DNA of 64,000 bases from Anaerostipes sp. (GTDB lineage Bacteria > Bacillota > Clostridia > Lachnospirales > Lachnospiraceae), in the NCBI RefSeq assembly GCF_018381315.1, contig NZ_JAGZSD010000005.1:124001-188000 (forward strand), given 5' to 3'. The notes beneath the pieces were generated by a model. That model did no database searches, had not been told where the DNA came from, and saw nothing but the letters and a program-made list of their open reading frames with translations. This document shows, one piece after another, positions 7,746 to 15,055 of the stretch (position 1 is its first letter; each line of letters begins with the position of its first letter). The position numbers and the translations under genes are program-made.

Positions 7746-8590
7746 TATAATATCTTTTTCAGCTTATCACTGTGGCTGATTACTGTCTTTTTCAGAAGCT
7801 CAACATCCGTCTCAAGCATCTCCTGCCTTTTTATAAGCATCTGGTATCTGGCCGGATCTTCTCTGTTCTCAAATAAAACATTCAGTTTTGTACAGATCTC
7901 ATTTTCCAGAATCAGATGGATATTTGAAAATCCGGATTCCATAGCAGTCCTGAGTTCAGATATTTCTGATTCCGTATGTTCGAAACGCTTTTCCATACAG
8001 TCTGCCTTTTCTGAAAGGAGGTTTGTCTTCTCTGAGATGAGATCTGTTTTCTCTGTGAGAAAATCTGTCTTCTCTGAGATGAGATCTGTTTTCTCTGTGA
8101 GAAAATCTGTCTTTTCTGTAAGAAGATTTGTTTTCTCTGTAAGAGAATTTGTCTTTTCTGTAAGAAGATCTGTTTTCTCTGTAAGAGAATTTGTCTTTTC
8201 TGTGAGACGATCTGTTTTCTCTGTGAGAAAATCTGTCTTTTCTGTGAGACGATCTGTTTTTTCTGTGAGAACGTCAGTCCTCTGCAGCAGTATACTGTTT
8301 TGTTCACATAATAGCTGTGTTGTTCTGTCTAATTTGTCCGTTTTTTCTTCCAGAGAATCTGTCCTTTTCTTCAGTTCCCGTATGTCATGCTCCATTCTGT
8401 CTGTTTTTTCTTCCAGCTTATCTGTCTTGGCTGTAAGAAGATCAACCTTCTCCTCCACACGCCCCGTTCTTTCGCCAAGTGTACCCAGATGGGTGTTCAT
8501 CTGATACATGTCTGAACTCATTTGATGCATATTGGAATTCATCTGCTGCACCAAATTATATATGTCTTTTATCATTTTTTCTTCCGGCAT
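7745..8590 (-). CDS. Heptad-repeat coiled-coil protein
   Basis: 281 residues, unknown function. Met/Gln/Asn-rich N-terminus (residues 17-34), then nearly uninterrupted heptads; residues about 109-199 are 13 copies of a seven-residue unit TEKTDxL, matched in DNA by a 21-nt tandem repeat. A second, non-repetitive coiled coil occupies the C-terminus. No signal peptide or membrane segment, so probably cytoplasmic and multimeric. GGGAGGGGG precedes the ATG. Monocistronic, with its own terminator. Not recognised as any named family. Confidence 0.8.
   Translation of the reverse strand: MPEEKMIKDIYNLVQQMNSNMHQMSSDMYQMNTHLGTLGERTGRVEEKVDLLTAKTDKLEEKTDRMEHDIRELKKRTDSLEEKTDKLDRTTQLLCEQNSILLQRTDVLTEKTDRLTEKTDFLTEKTDRLTEKTNSLTEKTDLLTEKTNSLTEKTNLLTEKTDFLTEKTDLISEKTDFLTEKTDLISEKTNLLSEKADCMEKRFEHTESEISELRTAMESGFSNIHLILENEICTKLNVLFENREDPARYQMLIKRQEMLETDVELLKKTVISHSDKLKKIL
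7994..8266 (-). repeat. 21-nt tandem repeat inside the coiled-coil gene
   Basis: About 13 imperfect copies of a 21-nt unit, each encoding one heptad. Copies differ mainly at the fifth to seventh codons (D/N, R/F/S/L, L/I). Copy number is prone to change by slippage in steps of seven residues, leaving the reading frame intact. Confidence 0.9.
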
Positions 8591-8695
8591 ACGCTCGCCC
8601 CCTCCCCTGAGTAAATGTTATTATTTGTAAATATTATACTTTCTTTACTCTTCTTTGTCCAGCTATTTGACATAAAAGACCTTTATTTTGTCATG

Positions 8696-8729
8696 AAAAA
8701 AAGAAGGCTGACAAAAAATCAGCCTTCTT
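8696..8729 (-). terminator. Intrinsic terminator of groESL
   Basis: AAGAAGGCTGA (8701-8711) pairs with TCAGCCTTCTT (8719-8729), followed on the minus strand by seven T. It lies 47 bp after the groEL stop. Confidence 0.85.
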
Positions 8730-8775
8730 TCTGTTTCTGTATTCCTTTTACATCTGAATCCTGTGGTATAACAGC

Positions 8776-10404
8776 TTACATCATTCCCATTCCAGGTGCT
8801 CCTGCTCCGGCTGGCATTGCCGGCGCATCTTCTTTGATGTCAGCTACAACAGATTCGGTTGTCAGAAGTGTAGAAGCCACGGATGTTGCGTTCTGCAGCG
8901 CACTTCTTGTTACCTTCGCAGGGTCGATGATACCTGCATCAATCATATTAACATATTTTCCGTTTAATGCATCAAAGCCAAATCCGACTTCCTGTTCTTC
9001 CACTTTATTAATAATCACAGATCCTTCCAGTCCGGCATTTGCTGCAATATGGAATAACGGAGCCTGAAGTGCTTTCAGGATAATATTTGCTCCTGTCTTT
9101 TCATCTCCTTCTAATCCTTCTGCCATTGCAGCTACTTTCTTAGAAGCGTGGATATATGCAGATCCTCCTCCGAAAATGATGCCTTCTTCAACTGCTGCCT
9201 TAGTTGCTGCAAGAGCATCTTCCAGACGAAGCTTGCTTTCTTTCATTTCTGTCTCAGTTGCCGCACCTACACGGATAACTGCAACTCCTCCGGATAATTT
9301 TGCAAGTCTTTCCTGTAATTTTTCTTTATCAAATTCAGAAGTTGTCTCTTCAATCTGTCCTTTAATCTGACCGATTCTAGCCTGGATCGCATCTTTTGAT
9401 CCTTCTCCGTCAACAATGACCGTATTTTCTTTCTCAACCTTAACAGATTTTGCGCGTCCTAACTGGTCGATCGTCATTTCTTTCAGGTCTAATCCAACTT
9501 CTTCAGAAATAACAGTACCGCCTGTTAAGATTGCGATATCTTCCAGCATAGCTTTTCTTCTGTCACCGTATCCAGGAGCTTTTACAGCGCAAACAGAGAA
9601 TGTTCCGCGAAGTTTATTTACAATCAGAGTAGTCAGTGCTTCACCTTCAATGTCTTCTGCAATGATCAGAAGTTTCTTTCCGCTCTGTACAATCTGCTCT
9701 AAGATCGGCAGAATATCCTGAATGTTAGAGATTTTCTTGTCTGTGATCAGGATGTATGGATCTTCCAGTTCAGCAACCATTTTTTCCATGTCTGTTGAGA
9801 AGTAAGCAGATAAGTATCCGCGGTCAAACTGCATACCTTCTACTAAATCTAACTCTGTCTTCATAGTCTTAGATTCTTCGATTGTAATAACACCGTCATT
9901 AGATACTTTTTCCATAGCATCTGCAACTAATTCTCCGACTTCCTCATCGCTTGCAGAAATTGCTGCAACCTTTGCAATCTGATCTTTGCCGTTTACTTTG
10001 CTGCTCATTTCAGCAATTGCTTCTACTGCTGCATCGGTAGCTTTTTTCATTCCTTTTCTTAAAATGATAGGATTAGCTCCTGCTGCAAGGTTTTTCATTC
10101 CTTCATTTACCATTGCCTGAGCCAGTACAGTAGCTGTTGTAGTACCGTCACCTGCAACATCATTTGTTTTTGTTGCAACTTCTTTGACGATCTGAGCGCC
10201 CATGTTCTCAAATGCATCTTCCAGTTCAATCTCTTTTGCGATGGTTACACCGTCATTTGTAATCAGCGGAATACCAAAGGATTTGTCTAATACTACATTT
10301 CTTCCTTTTGGTCCGATGGTAACTCTTACTGTATCTGCTAACTGGTTTACACCTGCTTCTAATGCTTTTCTTGCCTCAATACCGTATTTGATTTCTTTTG
10401 CCAT
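8776..10404 (-). CDS. groL: Chaperonin GroEL (Hsp60)
   Basis: 542 residues, full length. Folds proteins in the cytoplasm as a double heptameric ring driven by ATP. GPKGRNVVLDK near the start and AGDGTTTATVLAQA are the ATP-site motifs; the C-terminus ends in the typical Gly/Met tail (GMGMM). Follows groES by 21 bp in one operon controlled by CIRCE. Confidence 0.99.
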   Translation of the reverse strand: MAKEIKYGIEARKALEAGVNQLADTVRVTIGPKGRNVVLDKSFGIPLITNDGVTIAKEIELEDAFENMGAQIVKEVATKTNDVAGDGTTTATVLAQAMVNEGMKNLAAGANPIILRKGMKKATDAAVEAIAEMSSKVNGKDQIAKVAAISASDEEVGELVADAMEKVSNDGVITIEESKTMKTELDLVEGMQFDRGYLSAYFSTDMEKMVAELEDPYILITDKKISNIQDILPILEQIVQSGKKLLIIAEDIEGEALTTLIVNKLRGTFSVCAVKAPGYGDRRKAMLEDIAILTGGTVISEEVGLDLKEMTIDQLGRAKSVKVEKENTVIVDGEGSKDAIQARIGQIKGQIEETTSEFDKEKLQERLAKLSGGVAVIRVGAATETEMKESKLRLEDALAATKAAVEEGIIFGGGSAYIHASKKVAAMAEGLEGDEKTGANIILKALQAPLFHIAANAGLEGSVIINKVEEQEVGFGFDALNGKYVNMIDAGIIDPAKVTRSALQNATSVASTLLTTESVVADIKEDAPAMPAGAGAPGMGMM

Positions 10405-10425
10405 GATTCGTCTCCTCCAAAAATC

Positions 10426-10698
10426 TTATTCTACAACTGCTAAAATATCGTTCTGTTTTACGATGATGTACTCATCATCTCCACATTTCACTTCAGTTCC
10501 CGCATATTTGGAATAGATGACTTTCTGTCCGTTTTCTACTTCCATTTTTACTTCATCCGTTCCAGGTCCCACTGCAACAACTTCCGCCTCCTGCGGTTTT
10601 TCCTGAGATGCTGTTGTCAACACGATTCCGGATTTTGTGGTAGTTTCTGCCTCTAACTGTTTCAGTACTACTCTGTCTCCTAATGGTTTTAAATTCAT
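10426..10698 (-). CDS. groS: Co-chaperonin GroES (Hsp10)
   Basis: 90 residues, slightly short but complete. Starts MNLKPLGDRVVLKQ and has the mobile loop (residues about 17-32) followed by the conserved VVAVGPG segment. Caps the GroEL ring. First gene of the operon, preceded by AGGAGG. Confidence 0.98.
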   Translation of the reverse strand: MNLKPLGDRVVLKQLEAETTTKSGIVLTTASQEKPQEAEVVAVGPGTDEVKMEVENGQKVIYSKYAGTEVKCGDDEYIIVKQNDILAVVE

Positions 10699-10754
10699 AT
10701 CATTACCTCCTAAAATTCAGATGAAATTCTTTTGTCTTATTTACCCGATTATTG

Positions 10755-10781
10755 TTAGCACTCACTTAACTCGAGTGCTAA
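10755..10781. promoter_or_regulatory. CIRCE operator (HrcA binding site)
   Basis: TTAGCACTC, 9-nt spacer, GAGTGCTAA: a perfect match to the consensus, located between the groES promoter and its start codon. Predicts heat-shock control by HrcA, whose gene is elsewhere. Confidence 0.98.
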
Positions 10782-10792
10782 TCACAAAATAT

Positions 10793-10820
10793 AGTATAAC
10801 ACCCTATCAAAAAAATGCAA
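10793..10820 (-). promoter_or_regulatory. groESL promoter
   Basis: TTGCAT (10815-10820), 16 bp, TATACT (10793-10798) on the minus strand. The CIRCE follows immediately at the expected start of transcription. Confidence 0.8.
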
Positions 10821-10841
10821 GTGCTTTTTCGAAAAATTTTT

Positions 10842-11432
10842 TCACTTTTTCATGCCAGGACGATAGACATCTCCAAACTCTTTCCTGGCTTTTTTTGTGC
10901 ATTGTCTGACAAAATCTGTCTTGGCTCTTGTATATGCATCCCTGTCATGTTCAAACCTCTTCTGCAGCCCGACCTTTAATTTGCCGTACTCCTCAGCAGT
11001 ACTTTTATGCCTTCTCAAATAGTCACGGAAATACAATTCATCCCAGTCCCCGGGATACCGCACATGGAGATGGTATACCCGTTTGGCAAATCCATTTAAT
11101 GTATATCCTTTCATAAACATCATATGAGGCGGCGGATTCGCAGGCTTCCTCGTAAAAATATATCCTTCCTTTTCAAGCACTCTGACCAGATGATCCAGAT
11201 CATATCCTTCCCTGATCTCCAGCAGAATATCAATCGTTGGTTTAGCCAAAAGCCCTTCTACCGCAGTGCTGCCAATATGGCTGATCCTTGCCACATGCTC
11301 CTTCCCTATAACATGAAGCAGAAGCTTTTTTTCATTTTCATACATCTGTTTCCATTCCTTTTTATGTCCGCTTAAAACAATAGGGAAAAGCCCCCAAAGC
11401 TCTTCATTGGACATTTCAGTCAGTTTTTTCAT
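10842..11432 (-). CDS. GrpB family protein (UPF0157 nucleotidyltransferase fold)
   Basis: 196 residues from the ATG at 11432, which has AAAGGAG about 5 nt upstream; the ATG at 11459 would add 9 residues without a ribosome site. The core signature ISHIGSTAVEGLLAKPTIDI (GS plus two acidic positions) places it in the GrpB/UPF0157 branch of the nucleotidyltransferase superfamily. Substrate unknown. Single gene between glnS and groES; the groESL promoter lies just beyond its stop. Confidence 0.85.
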   Translation of the reverse strand: MKKLTEMSNEELWGLFPIVLSGHKKEWKQMYENEKKLLLHVIGKEHVARISHIGSTAVEGLLAKPTIDILLEIREGYDLDHLVRVLEKEGYIFTRKPANPPPHMMFMKGYTLNGFAKRVYHLHVRYPGDWDELYFRDYLRRHKSTAEEYGKLKVGLQKRFEHDRDAYTRAKTDFVRQCTKKARKEFGDVYRPGMKK

Positions 11433-11464
11433 ATGATCTCCTTTCTTCATTGTTCCCAAAACGC

Positions 11465-11500
11465 AAAAAGATAAGCCGTCGTAAAACAGCTTATCTTTTT
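11465..11500 (-). terminator. Intrinsic terminator of glnS
   Basis: AAAAAGATAAGC (11465-11476) and GCTTATCTTTTT (11489-11500) form a 12-bp stem beginning right at the glnS stop, with a T-tract on the minus strand. Confidence 0.85.
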
Positions 11501-11501
11501 C

Positions 11502-13160
11502 TTATTTAGGCTGATAAGAACTTTTCATGGAAACAATTCGGTTAAATACCATATGTTCCGGTGTTGTGTCCTTCGTATCCAGGCAGAAATATCCCTGCCT
11601 AACAAACTGAAAACTGTCCCCCGGAGCAGCCTCTTCAAGACACGGCTCAACATAACACTCTGTCAGGATCTTAAGGGAATCCGGATTCAGATTAATGGAG
11701 CCGTCCTCATTGTATACACCTTTTTCTTCATCTACAATGTTCTCGTATAAACGCACTTCCGCTTTCTTGGCAAAAGGAGCTGCAACCCAATGAATTGTCC
11801 CTTTGACTTTTCGGCCGTCAGGGCTGTTCCCTCCTCTGGAAGCAGGATCATACGTACAGTGTACTTCTGTCACATTTCCTTCTTCATCTGTTTTATAATC
11901 TGTGCAGGTCACAAAATAACCGTTCATCAGGCGTACTTCATTTCCAGGATACAGACGGAAATACTTCTTCGGACGTTCAATCTTAAAGTCATCTCTTTCA
12001 ATATAAAGCTCTCTGCAGAACGGAACTTTCCGAACGCCCATCTCTTCGTTTTCCTGATTATTTTTTACTTCCATATATTCCACCTGGTCTTCCGGGTAGT
12101 TTGTGATAACCAGCTTAATAGGATCCAGCACAGCCGATACTCTTGGTTTTTTCAGTTTCAGATCGTCCCTGATGCAGTACTCCAGCATGGCATAATCTAC
12201 AGAGCTGTGGCTCTTAGCCACACCGACCAGTTCCATAAACCTGCGGATAGCTTCCGGTGTATAACCCCGGCGTCTTAATGCGGATAACGTTACCAGCCTT
12301 GGATCATCCCATCCATCCACAATTCCGTCATCTACTAATTTCTTAATATAACGCTTTCCTGTCACAACATTGGTCAGGTAAAGCTTGGCAAATTCTATCT
12401 GTTTCGGCGGATGTTCAAATTCACACTGTTCCACTACCCAGTCATATAACGGCCTGTGATCCTCGAATTCCAAGGTACAGATAGAATGGGTTACACCCTC
12501 AAAGGCGTCTTCCAGCGGATGGGCAAAATCATACATCGGATAAATACACCAATCTCCGCCAGTATTATGATGCTCCATTCTGGCAATGCGGTAAAGAATC
12601 GGATCCCTCATATTCATATTTCCGGAAGTCATATCAATCTTGGCACGAAGTACCTTGCTGCCGTCCTCAAATTCTCCGTTTTTCATTGCACGGAATAATT
12701 TAAGATTTTCTTCCGGCGTCCGCTCCCTGTATGGGCTGTTCTTTCCCGGTTCTGTCAAAGTCCCTCTGTACTCCCGGATCTCCTCCGGAGTCAGATCGCA
12801 CACATAAGCTTTCCCTTTTTTAATCAGAAACTCAGCACATTCATACATACGGTCAAAATAGCTGGATGCAAAATATATAGTCTTGTCATAATCTGCTCCG
12901 AGCCACTCTACATCCTCTTTGATAGAATCCACATATTCAGTCTTTTCCTTTGTTGGATTTGTATCGTCAAACCGGAAATGAAAATCCCCGCCGTACTCCT
13001 TGGCCAGACCATAGTTTAAAAGAATTGATTTGGCATGTCCAATGTGCAGATAACCGTTTGGCTCCGGCGGAAATCTGGTAACAATTTTTTCGTATTTCCC
13101 TTCTTTCAGATCCTCTTCAATGATCTGCTCTATAAAATTTTTTGAGATCGCCTCTTCCAT
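11502..13160 (-). CDS. glnS: Glutaminyl-tRNA synthetase
   Basis: Charges tRNA-Gln directly. 552 residues, class I. HIGH motif in PPEPNGYLHIGHAKS; conserved FDDTNP and the GWDDPRL block are present. At the second catalytic signature, where E. coli GlnRS has VMSKR, this protein has VTGKR (within NVVTGKRYIKKLV), so the serine and methionine are replaced. The C-terminal two-barrel anticodon-binding domain is complete. Presence of GlnRS implies the cell need not rely on GatCAB for Gln-tRNA. No T-box leader fits in the 55-bp gap to radA. Confidence 0.96.
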   Translation of the reverse strand: MEEAISKNFIEQIIEEDLKEGKYEKIVTRFPPEPNGYLHIGHAKSILLNYGLAKEYGGDFHFRFDDTNPTKEKTEYVDSIKEDVEWLGADYDKTIYFASSYFDRMYECAEFLIKKGKAYVCDLTPEEIREYRGTLTEPGKNSPYRERTPEENLKLFRAMKNGEFEDGSKVLRAKIDMTSGNMNMRDPILYRIARMEHHNTGGDWCIYPMYDFAHPLEDAFEGVTHSICTLEFEDHRPLYDWVVEQCEFEHPPKQIEFAKLYLTNVVTGKRYIKKLVDDGIVDGWDDPRLVTLSALRRRGYTPEAIRRFMELVGVAKSHSSVDYAMLEYCIRDDLKLKKPRVSAVLDPIKLVITNYPEDQVEYMEVKNNQENEEMGVRKVPFCRELYIERDDFKIERPKKYFRLYPGNEVRLMNGYFVTCTDYKTDEEGNVTEVHCTYDPASRGGNSPDGRKVKGTIHWVAAPFAKKAEVRLYENIVDEEKGVYNEDGSINLNPDSLKILTECYVEPCLEEAAPGDSFQFVRQGYFCLDTKDTTPEHMVFNRIVSMKSSYQPK

Positions 13161-13214
13161 TGTGTCTCCATTCCTCCATACTTTTCATTATTCTTTAATA
13201 ATATAAGACATATT

Positions 13215-14570
13215 TTAAATACAATCAAGGGCTTCCCTTACATTTGCAACGCCAAGAAGCTGCATCTTTGTCTTTATCTTTAAGCTGTCCACATTTGCTT
13301 TCGGCAGAATACAGGTCTTAAAGCCGAGCTTCTCAGCCTCTTTGATCCGCTGGTCACCCTGGGATACTCTTCTGACCTCTCCCACAAGTCCTACTTCGCC
13401 GAAAATGATCGTATCCTCCGGCAAAGGCATATTTTTATAACTGGATGCAATAGCTAAAATAATACCCAGGTCAATGGCCGGCTCTCCCAGCCTCATGCCT
13501 CCTGCCAAATTCACATAGGCATCACAGCCTCCCAGCTGCAGCCCCACCCTTTTTTCCAAAACTGCCATGAGAAGATTAACTCTGTTGTAGTCAATCCCCA
13601 CCGCTGTCCTTCTGGGCATCTGAAAGCTGGTCGGAGAAATCAGTGCCTGGATCTCTATGAGAATCGGCCTTGTGCCTTCCAGGGAACATACCACCACAGA
13701 GCCGGAAGCATCCACGGGACGGCCGTTGAGCATCATCTTGGACGGATTCTCCACTTCCACGAGCCCATTTCCGCACATCTCAAACACTCCGATCTCGTTT
13801 GTCGATCCAAAACGGTTTTTTACTCCCCGCAGAATCCGGTATGCTGCTTCTCTCTCTCCCTCAAAATAAAGAACCGTATCCACCATATGCTCCAGTGTCC
13901 TCGGCCCTGCCACAACGCCTTCCTTTGTCACATGTCCTACAATAAAGACTGCGATATTCTCTTCCTTAGCAATCCGCATCATCTGGGCCGTTACTTCCCT
14001 TACCTGTGAAACACTTCCCGCCGCTGCTGTAAGCTCTTCACTATACATTGTCTGGATGGAGTCGATTACAACAAACTCCGGCCTGACCTTTCGGATCCCC
14101 TCAAGAATTTCCTCGAGATTCGTCTCACAAAACAGCAGAAGCTCGTCTTCAAATGCTCCGATCCTCTCTGCACGGATTTTGATCTGATGTGCAGATTCTT
14201 CTCCCGACACATATAAAACCTTACGCTTTGCATTGACTAAATTCCTGCACACCTGGAGAAGCAGTGTGGATTTTCCGATGCCCGGATCTCCTCCCACCAA
14301 AGACAGAGAACCGGTTACAATACCTCCTCCAAGCACTCTGTCCAGCTCGCTGATACCGGTAGGAATCCGCTCTTCGCTCTTTATGGAAACCTCGGACATA
14401 CTCATAGGAGAGGCAGAAGCCCGCCTGGGCTTTGCCCCTCCTTTTTTTGTCACTGACTGCTTTTCTTCTACAAAGGTATTCCATGATTTGCAGGCCGGAC
14501 ACTGTCCCATCCACTTGGACGACTCGTGTCCGCACTCGCTGCAGAAAAATACGGTTTTTGCCTTTGCCAT
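13215..14570 (-). CDS. radA: DNA repair protein RadA (Sms)
   Basis: 451 residues. Branch-migration helicase acting with RecA in recombinational repair. N-terminal zinc finger CSECGHESSKWMGQCPAC, Walker A GGDPGIGKST, the RadA-specific KNRFGSTNE motif, and a C-terminal Lon-protease-like domain without obvious peptidase activity. Lies downstream of clpC, as in Bacilli, but with an extra small gene between. Confidence 0.98.
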   Translation of the reverse strand: MAKAKTVFFCSECGHESSKWMGQCPACKSWNTFVEEKQSVTKKGGAKPRRASASPMSMSEVSIKSEERIPTGISELDRVLGGGIVTGSLSLVGGDPGIGKSTLLLQVCRNLVNAKRKVLYVSGEESAHQIKIRAERIGAFEDELLLFCETNLEEILEGIRKVRPEFVVIDSIQTMYSEELTAAAGSVSQVREVTAQMMRIAKEENIAVFIVGHVTKEGVVAGPRTLEHMVDTVLYFEGEREAAYRILRGVKNRFGSTNEIGVFEMCGNGLVEVENPSKMMLNGRPVDASGSVVVCSLEGTRPILIEIQALISPTSFQMPRRTAVGIDYNRVNLLMAVLEKRVGLQLGGCDAYVNLAGGMRLGEPAIDLGIILAIASSYKNMPLPEDTIIFGEVGLVGEVRRVSQGDQRIKEAEKLGFKTCILPKANVDSLKIKTKMQLLGVANVREALDCI

Positions 14571-14585
14571 ATCAGTTCCTGCTCC

Positions 14586-14999
14586 TTACTGTTTCTTTAC
14601 ACGGACCATGGCCGTCATGCCTGGGTTCAGCTCAACGCTCAGTGTCAGCTTTCCGCCCAGATTTGCCTTCATAGTTCCAACATTCGTATTGTCTATATAT
14701 ACGCGGTACTCCTGTTCAGGCTCCACTTCCAGGGTCACCTGCACATCCTCTGATGCCTCAATCTCAAATGCCACTCCCTCTGTTGCTGCAGCAAAATTGT
14801 GGACTGCGGATCCCGGTACAGATTCAAAGATCAGCTGTCCGTTCTTATCCAGCTTCGTCATTGTCTTGAAGGTCTTGACCTTATACATATCCCCTTCAAA
14901 TTCAATTTTGTCCTTTTTGGCTTTCGTATCTAATGTGTAATCTCCAAAGCTTAATGTCCCATTTTCTTCGCTGCGAAACAACTCTGTTACCACTGACAT
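14586..14999 (-). CDS. Conserved hypothetical beta-rich protein
   Basis: 137 residues. Not recognised. No signal peptide or membrane segment; composition and alternating pattern suggest two beta-sandwich halves, the second (LEVEPEQEYRVYIDNTNVG) resembling a carbohydrate-binding or PEGA-like strand layout. Sits 57 bp after clpC and 15 bp before radA, so it is probably translated in the same stress-response operon. Some clostridial genomes label similar proteins 'endosialidase', a name with no support here. Confidence 0.7.
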   Translation of the reverse strand: MSVVTELFRSEENGTLSFGDYTLDTKAKKDKIEFEGDMYKVKTFKTMTKLDKNGQLIFESVPGSAVHNFAAATEGVAFEIEASEDVQVTLEVEPEQEYRVYIDNTNVGTMKANLGGKLTLSVELNPGMTAMVRVKKQ

Positions 15000-15055
15000 G
15001 TTCTTATCCTCCTATTAAATCTGCATTTGTTATTTTATTATATAATATTTCCTAC

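Noticed and set aside
7994..8266. CRISPR-like array of 21-nt repeats
   Set aside because: The units are contiguous without spacers and encode in-frame heptads of a coiled coil.
8037..8504. Plus-strand repetitive protein opposite the coiled-coil gene
   Set aside because: It is the antisense shadow of the 21-nt repeat, with no ribosome site and no sensible composition.
13161..13214. T-box leader for glnS
   Set aside because: The gap is too short for a T-box and no AGGGTGGNACCGCG sequence is present; the same holds for glyS.
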